The notes under the pieces were generated by a model, which worked only from the letters and a program-made list of their open reading frames with translations, ran no database searches and was not told the DNA's origin. From the NCBI GenBank assembly GCA_964632495.1, contig CAZWDS010000002.1, forward strand, positions 62,001 to 126,000: a stretch of DNA of 64,000 nucleotides, in the 5' to 3' direction. The stretch's first letter is position 1; every line of letters begins with the position of its first letter. The translations under genes and the position numbers were made by a program. Below, in pieces: positions 53,609 to 62,647 of the stretch. The DNA comes from CALKXV01 sp964632495 (GTDB lineage: Bacteria; Pseudomonadota; Alphaproteobacteria; Rhodobacterales; Rhodobacteraceae).

Positions 53609-53701
53609 TTGAAGCAGATAAAACGCGTTTTGGTGTTTTCGCTGTTGCTTTATGCAATCGGGCTCTCTTTTGTCATCTATTGTCCGGCACCGTTCGTCTG
53701 A
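53609..53701 (+). CDS. Candidate 30-aa single-pass membrane peptide
   Basis: TTG start with AAGGA exactly 7 nt upstream (53597-53601). The peptide is MKQIKRVLVFSLLLYAIGLS, then FVIYCPAPFV: a positively charged N-terminus followed by one hydrophobic helix, the usual form of bacterial small membrane proteins. It sits between the DUF2059 gene and rplU. The frame is short and could arise by chance, but the Shine-Dalgarno and charge pattern together are suggestive. Confidence 0.4.
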   Translation: MKQIKRVLVFSLLLYAIGLSFVIYCPAPFV

Positions 53702-53975
53702 ACAACTCTCCAATAGACACCGTTCGCCACCCCCGTAAAAATGTGAATCTCCCTCTCAAAACCGCCATACAAAACGTACAAAACCCAAACCACGCGACAC
53801 CCCATCCATAGGGCTTGACTTGCCCCGTACTTCTGACGATAAGCCGGGCTTCGGCGGGGTGACCCGTCTTTCTTATATGACACGTCCCGAAATGGGGTGC
53901 GCAGTTCGAGGCGGCGAAAGCCAAAAACGCTGAGATATCAGGGCCATAGAGCGCGAAAATGAAAAGGAAATGACC

Positions 53976-54671
53976 ATGTTTGCGGTCCTCAAAACCGGCG
54001 GCAAGCAGTATCGGGTACAGGCGGGTGATATCCTCCGCGTTGAAAAGCTCGCTGCTGATGCTGGTGAAAAAGTTCAATTTAATGAAGTGCTTATGGTGGG
54101 TTCCACTGTGGGCACGCCTATGGTTGAAGGCGCGGCTGTGCAGGCTGACGTTGTTGATCAGATCAAGGGCGACAAGGTGATCAACTTTGTGAAGCGCCGT
54201 CGGAAGCATTCGTCGAAGCGCACCAAAGGCCATCGTCAGCAACTGACTTTGGTGAAAGTCACTGAAATCCTTGAAAAAGGTGGCGACAAATCCGGTGTGA
54301 AAGCCGCGATTGGGGCTGGATCTGTGGCAGGTGTTGCCGTGGCCGCTGCCGCTGCGAAGCCAGCGAAAAAGGCCGCTCCTAAGAAGGAAGCGCCAAAAGC
54401 CGAACCCAAGGCCGAAAAGAAAGCCGCCCCGAAAAAGGCAGCGCCAAAGAAGGCCGCCGCAACCGGTGCAGATGATCTGAAGCGCATTTCGGGCGTGGGC
54501 CCTGCACTTGAGAAAAAGCTGCATGATCTTGGGGTTACGACCTTCGCGCAGATCGCGGCATGGGGTCCGGACGAAATTGCCGAAATGGATGACAAGCTGT
54601 CGTTCAAAGGTCGGATCGAGCGTGACGAATGGCTGAAACAAGCCGCAGAATTCGTCGCTGAGAAGGAGTAA
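53976..54671 (+). CDS. rplU: 50S ribosomal protein L21 with long C-terminal extension
   Basis: 231 aa, against about 103 for E. coli L21. Residues 1-103 are ordinary L21 (MFAVLKTGGKQYRVQAGD ... KRRRKHSSKRTKGHRQQLT). An Ala-Lys-Pro-rich linker follows (about 115-165), then a helix-hairpin-helix domain (DDLKRISGVGPALEKKLHDL). The start is the second ATG (53976): AAGGA lies 7 nt before it, while the ATG at 53970 would leave only 1 nt. In the usual pair with rpmA. Confidence 0.93.
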   Translation: MFAVLKTGGKQYRVQAGDILRVEKLAADAGEKVQFNEVLMVGSTVGTPMVEGAAVQADVVDQIKGDKVINFVKRRRKHSSKRTKGHRQQLTLVKVTEILEKGGDKSGVKAAIGAGSVAGVAVAAAAAKPAKKAAPKKEAPKAEPKAEKKAAPKKAAPKKAAATGADDLKRISGVGPALEKKLHDLGVTTFAQIAAWGPDEIAEMDDKLSFKGRIERDEWLKQAAEFVAEKE

Positions 54672-54677
54672 AGACAG

Positions 54678-54947
54678 ATGGCACACAAAAAAGCAGGTGG
54701 CTCCAGCCGGAACGGCCGCGATTCAGCCGGGCGTCGTCTTGGCGTCAAGAAATACGGGGGCGAAGCCGTCATCCCTGGCAACATCATCGCGCGTCAGCGC
54801 GGCACGAAGTGGTGGCCGGGTGAAGGCGTTGGCATGGGCAAGGATCACACGATTTTCGCCGTGACCGAAGGTGCCGTGACGTTCCACAAAGGCCTGAAAG
54901 GCCGCACCTTTATTTCGGTGCTCCCGGAAGCCAAAGCGGCAGAATAA
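54678..54947 (+). CDS. rpmA: 50S ribosomal protein L27
   Basis: 89 aa with the canonical opening AHKKAGGSSRNGRDSAGRRL and GVKKYGGEAVIPGNIIARQRG. It lies next to the peptidyl-transferase centre of the ribosome. Six nt after rplU and followed by a terminator, so rplU-rpmA form a two-gene operon. Confidence 0.98.
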   Translation: MAHKKAGGSSRNGRDSAGRRLGVKKYGGEAVIPGNIIARQRGTKWWPGEGVGMGKDHTIFAVTEGAVTFHKGLKGRTFISVLPEAKAAE

Positions 54948-54968
54948 CCGACCAAACACTAAGTTTTT

Positions 54969-54998
54969 AAAGGGTCGGTTGAAAAACCGGCCCTTTTT
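54969..54998 (+). terminator. Rho-independent terminator of rplU-rpmA
   Basis: AAAGGGTCGGTT, loop GAAA, then AACCGGCCCTTT, running into TTTTT. A 12-bp stem with one G-T pair, 22 bp after the rpmA stop. Confidence 0.93.
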
Positions 54999-55103
54999 CA
55001 TTTTTCGGGGCTGGTTGCGTCACAAGATGGTCATACCCATCTGGAATAGGGTTCTCGCGTTAAAATGTGAAAGCGGAACCCGCGCGCGGCAAGGAGGTGC
55101 CCC

Positions 55104-55643
55104 GTGAAGCACGATATGATTATAGAACAACAGGTTGTTGAAACCGAGCGCCTTATCTTGCGCCCTTTGCGTCGCTCTGATGTTGGGCCGTTAGAATTGT
55201 TCGGTGCGGACGAACGCGTCGCGCGTATGACGCGGACGATCCCGCATCCTTTGCCGCCCGGCTCGACCGAGCAGTTCATCCAAGGCGCGCTTGATGAAAA
55301 GCGAACCGAGGATGTTTGGGTCCTTGATGGCTCGGCGCAGGGCTTGGGCGAAATGCTGGGTCTGATTGGCTTGGAACAGATGGACCGCGACCAGTCGGAA
55401 GTGGGCTATTGGATCGCGCCTGCATTCTGGAATTCTGGCCTTGCCTCCGAAGCCGTGACGGGCCTGATCGCAGCCAATCCGCACAAAGACAAAACCATGT
55501 TCGCCAGCGTTTTTCAGGACAACCCGGCGTCAGCTCGTGTGTTGACCAACACCGGGTTCGAATACCTTGGCGATGCCGAGACGTTTTCGGTTGCGCGTGG
55601 TTCCACCGTGCCGACCTGGACTTATCTGAAGCGCCTCGGGTAG
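55104..55643 (+). CDS. GNAT-family N-acetyltransferase
   Basis: 179 aa. The GTG start has a full AAGGAGGTG Shine-Dalgarno (55091-55099). It is a RimJ/RimL-like GNAT fold: ETERLILRPLRRSDV at the N-terminus, VGYWIAPAFWNSGLASEAV in the acetyl-CoA region, and DNPASARVLTNTGFEYLG at the end. It probably acetylates a small molecule or a protein N-terminus. It is followed by a tandem GNAT gene 5 nt later. Confidence 0.88.
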   Translation: MKHDMIIEQQVVETERLILRPLRRSDVGPLELFGADERVARMTRTIPHPLPPGSTEQFIQGALDEKRTEDVWVLDGSAQGLGEMLGLIGLEQMDRDQSEVGYWIAPAFWNSGLASEAVTGLIAANPHKDKTMFASVFQDNPASARVLTNTGFEYLGDAETFSVARGSTVPTWTYLKRLG

Positions 55644-55648
55644 CCGCG

Positions 55649-56680
55649 ATGTCTTACGCGGCGCTTCCAACCCTTGGGACGCCGCGTTTAACGCTCCGTC
55701 CCCTTGCACTTTCCGATGCCGATGTTGTTGTCGACGGCATCGGCAACTACGACGTCTCGCGTTGGTTGGGCCGCGTGCCCTATCCCTATGCGCACTCGGA
55801 TTTCGTTGAGTTCTTCAAGCGGGTCACCGACAACAACCTGATGATCTGGGCCATCGAGAATTTCGAAGGATTGGTCGGTGCTGTGGGTCTGGATGATGAA
55901 TTGGGCTATTGGCTGGCGCGGTCGGCATGGGGCAAAGGGTACGGGTTTGAAGCCGCGCGGGCGGCGGTATCTCATTGGTTCAGCGATCCCGACCACGCAG
56001 ATCTGGTGTCGGGGCACTACAACGAAAACCAACGCTCGCGCCGCGTACTGCACGCCCTTGGGTTTCAGACTGCAGGTCAAAGCATGCGCTACGCCAAATC
56101 TCTGGCGCAAGAGGTGCCCGGCACGGATGTCGTTCTGACCCGGGCCCGTTGGCAGACGCGGCAGGACTTCGTCATCAAAACGCCCCGCCTGACGCTACGC
56201 CCCATAGAAAAGAGAGATGCGGCACCCTTCGCGGCCCTGACAGTGCCCGGGGTGACACGCATGCTCAGCCGTCTGAAGACAGGTATGACCGAGGCCGAGG
56301 TGCTGGCCGACCTGCCGCGTCGGATGTGGCGGGGGTACTTGGGCTTTACCACGGTGATCGAATTTCAAGGCCAGTTTGCAGGCACCATCGGCATCGGGGC
56401 CGGACCCTCTGCCGTCGGTTATTTCCTTGATCCCAAGCTTTGGGGGCAAGGGCTGATGGCCGAAGCATTGGCCGCCTTTTGCGCCGAGATTTTCGAGCGC
56501 TTCCCAATCGCCCGGATCGAAGCAGATCACTTCATCGACAACCCCGCGTCGGGCGCTGTGCTGACCAAAGTGGGCTTCACGAAGACCGGCACCGATATGG
56601 GCACCTCTAAGGCAAGGGTTGAGCCTTCGGCCCTGATCACATACGCCCTGCAACGGGATAACCTGAAGGACAGGACATGA
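55649..56680 (+). CDS. Tandem two-domain GNAT acetyltransferase
   Basis: 343 aa from ATG 55649. Two GNAT domains in a row: residues of about 5-170 (TPRLTLRPLALSDADVV; LGYWLARSAWGKGYGFEAA) and about 175-340 (TPRLTLRPIEKRDAAPF; VGYFLDPKLWGQGLMAEAL; DNPASGAVLTKVGFTKTG). The second half is more complete at the acetyl-CoA loop. It looks like a duplication of the neighbouring GNAT gene with fusion. The stop overlaps the obgE ATG (ATGA). Confidence 0.85.
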   Translation: MSYAALPTLGTPRLTLRPLALSDADVVVDGIGNYDVSRWLGRVPYPYAHSDFVEFFKRVTDNNLMIWAIENFEGLVGAVGLDDELGYWLARSAWGKGYGFEAARAAVSHWFSDPDHADLVSGHYNENQRSRRVLHALGFQTAGQSMRYAKSLAQEVPGTDVVLTRARWQTRQDFVIKTPRLTLRPIEKRDAAPFAALTVPGVTRMLSRLKTGMTEAEVLADLPRRMWRGYLGFTTVIEFQGQFAGTIGIGAGPSAVGYFLDPKLWGQGLMAEALAAFCAEIFERFPIARIEADHFIDNPASGAVLTKVGFTKTGTDMGTSKARVEPSALITYALQRDNLKDRT

Positions 56681-57711
56681 AATTCCTCGATCTCGCGCGT
56701 GTGACGATCCGATCCGGATCGGGGGGCGGTGGCTGCATCAGCTTCCGGCGCGAGAAGTATATTGAATACGGCGGGCCTGATGGCGGTGACGGCGGCAAGG
56801 GCGGTGATGTCTGGGCGGAAACCGTCGACGGTCTGAACACGCTGATCGATTTCCGCTATCAACAGCATTTCTTCGCCAAGAACGGCGTGCCCGGCATGGG
56901 CCGTCAAAAGACGGGCAAAGACGGCGAGGATGTCATTCTGCGTGTGCCCGTGGGCACCGAAATTCTGGACGAAGACGAAGAAACGGTTCTGGCCGATATG
57001 ACCGCTTTGGGCGAGAGGGTACTTTTGGCCAAAGGCGGCAACGGCGGTTTTGGCAACCTGCACTTCAAATCCTCGACCAATCAGGCGCCACGTCGTGCCA
57101 ATCCGGGGCAGGCGGGCGTTGAACGTCAGGTCTGGTTGCGCCTGAAACTGATCGCCGACGTGGGCCTTTTGGGTCTGCCGAACGCCGGCAAATCCACCTT
57201 TCTGGCCGCCACATCCAACGCACGCCCGAAGATTGCCGATTATCCCTTCACCACGCTGCACCCGAACTTGGGCGTGGTGGGCGTCGACGACACCGAATTC
57301 GTTGTGGCCGACATTCCCGGCCTGATCGAAGGCGCGCACGAAGGCAAAGGCATCGGCGACCGGTTTCTGGGCCATGTCGAACGCTCTTCGACGCTGCTTC
57401 ATCTGGTCGATGGCACATCCGAAAACGTGGCCGAAGACTGGCAGACCATCATCACCGAACTTGAGGCGTACGGCGGCGCTTTGGCCGACAAACCCCGGAT
57501 CACGGTGCTGAACAAGGTGGATGCCCTGACCGACGAAGAGCGCGCGGAAAAACAGGCCGAACTGGAAGCCGTGGCTGGCCCTGTCAAGCAAATGTCAGGC
57601 GTGGCAGGCGAAGGGGTGATGGATGTTTTGCGGGCGCTGCGCCGTCAGATCGACAGTGCCGCCCGCGCGGAACGCGACGCGGTTGAGGAGCCCGGACCAT
57701 GGCGTCCCTGA
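56677..57711 (+). CDS. obgE: GTPase ObgE/CgtA
   Basis: 344 aa. The Obg glycine-rich fold (SGSGGGGCISFRREKYIEYG, GGDGGKGGDVW) occupies residues 1-158. The G domain follows with G1 GLPNAGKST, G3 DIPGLIEGAHEGKGIG and G4 NKVD. It is an essential GTPase in ribosome assembly and the stringent response. The short C-terminus lacks the OCT domain of some homologues. It overlaps proB by 13 bp. Confidence 0.97.
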   Translation: MKFLDLARVTIRSGSGGGGCISFRREKYIEYGGPDGGDGGKGGDVWAETVDGLNTLIDFRYQQHFFAKNGVPGMGRQKTGKDGEDVILRVPVGTEILDEDEETVLADMTALGERVLLAKGGNGGFGNLHFKSSTNQAPRRANPGQAGVERQVWLRLKLIADVGLLGLPNAGKSTFLAATSNARPKIADYPFTTLHPNLGVVGVDDTEFVVADIPGLIEGAHEGKGIGDRFLGHVERSSTLLHLVDGTSENVAEDWQTIITELEAYGGALADKPRITVLNKVDALTDEERAEKQAELEAVAGPVKQMSGVAGEGVMDVLRALRRQIDSAARAERDAVEEPGPWRP

Positions 57712-58799
57712 CCGCCTCCAAACGCATCGTGATCAAAATCGGCTCGGCCTTATTGGTGGATGGGCAGGATTTGCGGGCTGATTGGCTGAAATCCTTGGCT
57801 GAAGACGTGGCGTGGTTGCGCGGTGCTGGTAAGGATGTTGTCTTGGTGTCGTCCGGTTCTATCGCTTTGGGCCGCGCGGCGTTAAAGCTGCCGGAAGGGC
57901 CTTTGGCGCTGGAGCAATCCCAAGCCGCTGCCGCCGTAGGCCAAATCCGTCTGGCAGGGGCGTACGAAGAGGTGCTGGCGCCGTTCGGACTGACCACGGC
58001 TCAGGTGCTGGTGACGCTGGAAGACAGCGCGGATCGGCGGCGTTACCTGAACAGCCGCGCCACGTTAGAGCAGCTTTTGACGCTTGGCGTGGTGCCGATC
58101 GTGAACGAAAACGACACCGTGGCGACCGATGAAATTCGCTATGGCGACAATGATCGTCTGGCGGCTCAGATCGCGGTGACCATTGGGGCAGATGTCTTGG
58201 TGTTGCTGTCCGATGTGGATGGGTTCTACTCGGGCAATCCCCGCACGGACGCGGGTGCCAAACGGTATGACGTGATCGAACAGATCACGCCCAAGATCGA
58301 AGCGATGGCAGGCGACGCGGGCACCGGTTTGTCGAAAGGTGGGATGAAGACGAAAGTGATGGCGGCCAAGACGGCAGCAGCAGGCGGTGCCGCAATGGCC
58401 ATAACTTTAGGGTCGGCGCTTAATCCGTTGAAGTCTCTAGAAGAAGGCGCGGCCGCAACTTGGTTCGCGGCCGAGACGGATCCGCAAGTTGCCCGCAAGC
58501 GCTGGATCGCGGCTATGAAAGCCAAAGGCGAGGTGCATCTGGATGCGGGCGCTGTTGCGGCTTTGCGGAATGGCCGCTCTTTGCTGCCAGCAGGTGTGAC
58601 AAAGGTCTCGGGCCGCTTTGGACGCGGAGAGCCGGTGGCCATTCTTGGTCCGGACGCGGCACGTTTGGGGATCGGGCTGACCCGCTATACGTCCGAAGAA
58701 GCCGAACTGATCAAAGGCCAGCGCTCGGACCGGATCGAAGACATTTTGGGTTATCCCGGACGCGCCGCGCTGGTGCACCGGGATGATATGGCGATATGA
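57699..58799 (+). CDS. proB: Glutamate 5-kinase
   Basis: 366 aa. The amino-acid-kinase domain (KRIVIKIGSALLVDG, NENDTVATDEIRYGDND, LLSDVDGFYSGNP, GTGLSKGGMKTKVMAA) is followed by a C-terminal PUA domain (about 275-366). It catalyses the first step of proline synthesis and is feedback-inhibited by proline. It overlaps obgE and is followed by proA 51 bp later. Confidence 0.97.
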   Translation: MASLTASKRIVIKIGSALLVDGQDLRADWLKSLAEDVAWLRGAGKDVVLVSSGSIALGRAALKLPEGPLALEQSQAAAAVGQIRLAGAYEEVLAPFGLTTAQVLVTLEDSADRRRYLNSRATLEQLLTLGVVPIVNENDTVATDEIRYGDNDRLAAQIAVTIGADVLVLLSDVDGFYSGNPRTDAGAKRYDVIEQITPKIEAMAGDAGTGLSKGGMKTKVMAAKTAAAGGAAMAITLGSALNPLKSLEEGAAATWFAAETDPQVARKRWIAAMKAKGEVHLDAGAVAALRNGRSLLPAGVTKVSGRFGRGEPVAILGPDAARLGIGLTRYTSEEAELIKGQRSDRIEDILGYPGRAALVHRDDMAI

Positions 58800-58850
58800 T
58801 CGGGCAGCATTTTCCGGCGCGCAACTTCTGCCTTTTGAAAGGGTGAGACC

Positions 58851-60116
58851 ATGAAAGACGGCTCTGATATTCAAACGATGATGCATGACATCGGCACGCG
58901 CGCCCGCGCCGCTGCCGCCGAACTGGCCTTTGCCCCGGGCGAAGCCAAAGAAATCGCGCTGGAAAAAGCCGCCGACGCGGTCTGGGCCCGCCGCGAAGAC
59001 ATCATCGCCGCCAACGCGCTGGACATGGACTATGGCCGCGACAAAGGCCTGAGTGCGGCCATGATGGATCGTCTGATGCTGGACGAAGACCGTGTGGCGT
59101 CGATGTGCGATGGCCTGCGTGCCGTGGCCGCGCAGGACGATCCCGTGGGGCAGGTGACGGACGCATGGGATCGCCCGTCGGGCCTTAACATCCAGCGCGT
59201 CCGCACCCCCCTTGGCGTGATCGGCGTGATCTATGAAAGCCGGCCCAATGTGACTGCGGATGCCGGTGCGCTTTGTCTGAAAGCCGGGAATGCGGTGATC
59301 TTGCGGGGCGGCTCGGAAGGGTTCAACTCGGCCACCGCGATCCACGGCTGTCTGGTCGAAGGGTTGGAGGCCGCCGGTCTGCCTGCCGACGCAATTCAGC
59401 GCATCCCAACCCGCGACCGCGCCGCCGTGTCCGAGTTGTTGCGAATGACCGATCATGTGGACGTGATCGTGCCCCGTGGTGGCAAGGGCCTTGTGGGGCT
59501 TGTGCAGCGCGAAGCGCGGGTGCCGGTCTTTGCCCATCTTGAGGGCATCGTGCACATCTATGTAGACGCAGCCGCCGATGCCCAAAAGGCCGCTGATATT
59601 GTGGTCAATGCCAAGACCCGCCGGACCGGGATTTGCGGAGCCGCCGAATGCCTGTTGATCCACAAGGATGTCGCTGACACTTTGGGGCGCAGGCTGGTTC
59701 AGGCCTTGTTGGATGCAGGCGTCGAAGTGCGGGGCGACGCAACGCTTCAACACATCGAAGGCGTCACACCGGCCACGGATGACGATTGGGGTAAGGAATA
59801 CCTCGACATGATCATCGCCGCCCGTGTGGTAGATGATGTGGACGGTGCGATCCACCACATCCGCACCTACGGCTCGGACCATACCGATTGCATCCTCACC
59901 GAAGACGACGCCACCGCCGCGCGGTTCTTTCAGCGCCTCGACAGCGCCATCCTGATGCGCAACGCCTCGACCCAGTTCGCCGATGGCGGAGAGTTTGGCA
60001 TGGGCGCGGAAATCGGTATTGCGACCGGCAAGATGCACGCGCGCGGACCCGTCGGCGCGACGCAGTTGACCAGTTTCAAATATCTGGTGACCGGAGACGG
60101 AACCGTCAGAAGCTAA
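58851..60116 (+). CDS. proA: Gamma-glutamyl phosphate reductase
   Basis: 421 aa, the second step of proline synthesis. It has IYESRPNVTADAGALCLKAG, RGGSEGFNSATAIH, the catalytic Cys in RRTGICGAAECLLIH and the ending RGPVGATQLTSFKYLVTGDG. It pairs with proB. Its 3' end overlaps convergent chpT by 11 bp. Confidence 0.97.
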   Translation: MKDGSDIQTMMHDIGTRARAAAAELAFAPGEAKEIALEKAADAVWARREDIIAANALDMDYGRDKGLSAAMMDRLMLDEDRVASMCDGLRAVAAQDDPVGQVTDAWDRPSGLNIQRVRTPLGVIGVIYESRPNVTADAGALCLKAGNAVILRGGSEGFNSATAIHGCLVEGLEAAGLPADAIQRIPTRDRAAVSELLRMTDHVDVIVPRGGKGLVGLVQREARVPVFAHLEGIVHIYVDAAADAQKAADIVVNAKTRRTGICGAAECLLIHKDVADTLGRRLVQALLDAGVEVRGDATLQHIEGVTPATDDDWGKEYLDMIIAARVVDDVDGAIHHIRTYGSDHTDCILTEDDATAARFFQRLDSAILMRNASTQFADGGEFGMGAEIGIATGKMHARGPVGATQLTSFKYLVTGDGTVRS

Positions 60117-60699
60117 GCGAGATCGAGGTGTCCGAGATGTTCGCTGCCAAACGCTTTCCGATTTGTTGCGTAACCGGATGGATCAGCGCGAAATGCACAT
60201 TGGACGCCGTGACATCCGTGGTTTTCCGTGGATCGACCATCAATTCCCATAGCGGGGCTTCAACTTTCATGCGTTCGGCCTTGCCAAACACATTCCAAGC
60301 CCCGCCCGAGCGGGTCACCAGAACCTTGCCGCCCCACGGCAGGGCGCTTTCAAGGCACTGGATCAAAAGAAAAGCCAGTTTGGCTTCAACCCGCGGCACG
60401 TCTTCCGAGATTTTCCAGTCGATTTCTAATCGGTTGCCGCGAAAGAGATCGCTTAACACCGATTTCAGTTCGCCATTGCCAATCATGTCGCCATTGCGCG
60501 CGGCCCCATATGCGATCCGAAAGAACCGGATGCGGGCATTGGCGCTTTCAACGGATTCCGAAATCAAAGTGATCTCGGGCGCAGCCCCGACGCCGGACAT
60601 TGTCAAAAGCTCGACGCCATTTCCGATAGCGCCCAAGGGCGAGATCAGATCGTGGCAAATCCGCGAGCCGACCAGGGCATTCAAATCAGCTTGGTTCAT
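60106..60699 (-). CDS. chpT: Histidine phosphotransferase ChpT
   Basis: 197 aa from ATG 60699. A DHp-like four-helix bundle with the phosphorylatable His in GSRICHDLISPLGAIGNGVELL and a degenerate ATPase-like C-terminal domain (about 90-197) identify ChpT. It relays phosphate from CckA to CtrA and CpdR in alphaproteobacterial cell-cycle, motility and gene-transfer-agent control. Convergent with proA. Confidence 0.9.
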   Translation of the reverse strand: MNQADLNALVGSRICHDLISPLGAIGNGVELLTMSGVGAAPEITLISESVESANARIRFFRIAYGAARNGDMIGNGELKSVLSDLFRGNRLEIDWKISEDVPRVEAKLAFLLIQCLESALPWGGKVLVTRSGGAWNVFGKAERMKVEAPLWELMVDPRKTTDVTASNVHFALIHPVTQQIGKRLAANISDTSISLSF

Positions 60700-60738
60700 G
60701 AAAGACCTTTCCCATGCGGCCATAGGGACCAGAACGGC

Positions 60739-60918
60739 ATGAGCGGTCTATCTGCACTTTTTACGCCGGGCATGTTGGTCCAGCACCCCGAACGCCCGGA
60801 TTGGGGCGTCGGACAGGTGCAGTCCAACATTAACGGTCGGATTACAGTGAATTTTCCGGATGAAGGGAAAGTTGTCATAGACGGTAACACGGTCGAACTG
60901 GTTCCAGTTTTTGAGTAG
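60739..60918 (+). CDS. DUF3553 family small protein
   Basis: 59 aa from ATG 60739 (MSGLSALFTPGMLVQHPERP). A small beta-rich fold with DWGVGQVQSNINGRITVNFP, as in DUF3553/UvrD-CarD-like Tudor domains; the same fold at protein ends binds RNA polymerase or nucleic acids. It is divergent from chpT with only about 40 bp between starts. Function unknown. Confidence 0.8.
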   Translation: MSGLSALFTPGMLVQHPERPDWGVGQVQSNINGRITVNFPDEGKVVIDGNTVELVPVFE

Positions 60919-61037
60919 TTCAGAGTCAATAACACAACCTAAACGGGTGTTCAATCGTTTTGGACCCTTTTCTTGGTGTGTTGCCAGCAGTCCGCAGCCC
61001 GCATAAATGACCCGAAACGCGCGATTTCCGGACCGAC

Positions 61038-61805
61038 ATGAACCTTGATGCTGCTCATCTGACGCTGACCCTTGCGACAACCGAAGAAGACCGGTTGGCG
61101 GCAGAACGTTTGCGCTATGAGGTCTTTGTCGAGGAACTGGGCGGGGATGGCGCGTTGGTTGATCACGACGGGCGGTTTGAACGGGATCAATACGATCCGG
61201 TGTTTGATCATCTGATCCTGATCGACACACGCCGGAACAGGTCGGCTTTGGATCACGTGGTTGGGGTCTACCGCGTTTTGCCCGGAGATCGGGAAGCGCG
61301 GTTCTATTCCGAGGATGAATACGATCTGACGTTGCTGAAAGACAGCGGGCGTCGGTTGCTGGAACTGGGGCGGTCTTGTGTGCGGACGGGCTATCGCAAC
61401 GGGGTGGCCTTGCATTTGCTGTGGTCGGGGCTGGCCGACTACGTCCAGGCGCGAAACATCGACGTCTTGTTCGGCGTGGCCAGTCTGCACGGCACGAATA
61501 TCGCCGAACTGGCCGCCCCTTTGTCGCTTTTGCACCACAACCATCTGGCGCCACCCGCCTTGAGAGTGCGTGCACAAGACGATGTGTATCAACCTATGGA
61601 CCTTACCCCGCCCGACACAATCGACCGTGTGGCGGCCATGCGTGCGGTGCCGCCTTTGATCAAGTCTTACCTCAAGCTGGGCGGTTTCGTCGGCGATGGT
61701 GCTTTCGTGGATCATGACTTCAACACCACGGATGTATGTCTGGTCATCGACACCGATCTTATGCCGCCGACGACACGGGCCCGTTACACCGGGCAAACGG
61801 GATGA
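61038..61805 (+). CDS. olsB: L-ornithine N-alpha-acyltransferase (ornithine-lipid synthesis)
   Basis: 255 aa. GNAT-like hemolysin/OlsB fold: AERLRYEVFVEELGGDGALV, GVYRVLPG and ELGRSCVRTGYRNGVALHLL. It acylates ornithine with a 3-hydroxy-acyl-ACP to give lyso-ornithine lipid. The ATGA overlap with the next acyltransferase gene confirms the OlsB-OlsA pair. Ornithine lipids are phosphorus-free membrane lipids, common in marine Rhodobacterales under phosphate limitation. Confidence 0.88.
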   Translation: MNLDAAHLTLTLATTEEDRLAAERLRYEVFVEELGGDGALVDHDGRFERDQYDPVFDHLILIDTRRNRSALDHVVGVYRVLPGDREARFYSEDEYDLTLLKDSGRRLLELGRSCVRTGYRNGVALHLLWSGLADYVQARNIDVLFGVASLHGTNIAELAAPLSLLHHNHLAPPALRVRAQDDVYQPMDLTPPDTIDRVAAMRAVPPLIKSYLKLGGFVGDGAFVDHDFNTTDVCLVIDTDLMPPTTRARYTGQTG

Positions 61806-62647
61806 GCCCGACGTGGCGATCCGACCAACCGGTTGAACCCCTCCGGTTGGGTTTTTCAGGAGGGGTGCTGGCGCTGGTCCGCGGCTTTCCCTTGGCGGTC
61901 GTGGTCTTTGGCGGTTTGGTGGTGCTTCTTTTGGTGCGCGGGCTGGAACGGCCCATCTTCGGCTTGCAACGGCCCTGGACGCCGTGGATCACGGTGATGG
62001 TTTGCCGCACGGCCTTGCGCATCATGGGGTTGCCGATCCGCCACCACGGCATGCCGATGGAGCATCCGGGCGTCATCGTGGCGAACCATTCATCATGGCT
62101 GGACATCTTCGTTCTGAATTCCCGCCGCCCCTTATATTTCGTGTCGAAGTCCGAAGTGGCTGCATGGCCCGGCATCGGCTGGTTGGCGCGGGCGACAGGG
62201 ACAGTGTTTGTGACGCGGGACCGCAGCCATGCACAGGCACAAAAACAGCTGTTCGAAGATCGCCTAAGGGCCGGGCACCGCCTTTTGTTCTTCCCCGAAG
62301 GCACCTCCAGCGATGGTCGCCGCGTGCTGCCCTTCAAACCAACACTCTTTGCGGCGCTGTTTTCCGAAGACCTGACCGGTCTGTCGGTTCAGCCCGCCAC
62401 GGTCGCGTACCACGCGCCAGACAAGGCAGAACCAAGGTTCTATGGCTGGTGGGGCGACATGGATTTCGGCCCGCATCTTTTGCAGATGCTGGGCACATGG
62501 CGGCACGGAACTGTTGATGTCACATGGCACCCGGCCAAGGCTGTGTCGGACTTCGAAGACCGCAAAACCTTGTCAGCCGCTTCTGAAACCGCCGTGCGCA
62601 GCGCTCATCCTTTAGGTTCAGACGATCCCGTCCAGCAACCGGGCTAG
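61802..62647 (+). CDS. olsA: Lyso-ornithine lipid O-acyltransferase
   Basis: 281 aa from ATG 61802, overlapping olsB. N-terminal membrane helix (about 27-47, PLAVVVFGGLVVLLLVRGL). PlsC-family motifs NHSSWLD, FVTRDRSH and FFPEGTSSDG are in order. It adds the second acyl chain to complete the ornithine lipid; general lysophosphatidate activity is also possible. The 3' end overlaps the convergent thiE-like gene by 30 bp. Confidence 0.88.
   Translation: MSPTWRSDQPVEPLRLGFSGGVLALVRGFPLAVVVFGGLVVLLLVRGLERPIFGLQRPWTPWITVMVCRTALRIMGLPIRHHGMPMEHPGVIVANHSSWLDIFVLNSRRPLYFVSKSEVAAWPGIGWLARATGTVFVTRDRSHAQAQKQLFEDRLRAGHRLLFFPEGTSSDGRRVLPFKPTLFAALFSEDLTGLSVQPATVAYHAPDKAEPRFYGWWGDMDFGPHLLQMLGTWRHGTVDVTWHPAKAVSDFEDRKTLSAASETAVRSAHPLGSDDPVQQPG

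Noticed and set aside
58437..60038. 533-codon minus-strand open frame opposite proB-proA
   Set aside because: Both sense genes are complete and certain; the antisense product has no family features.
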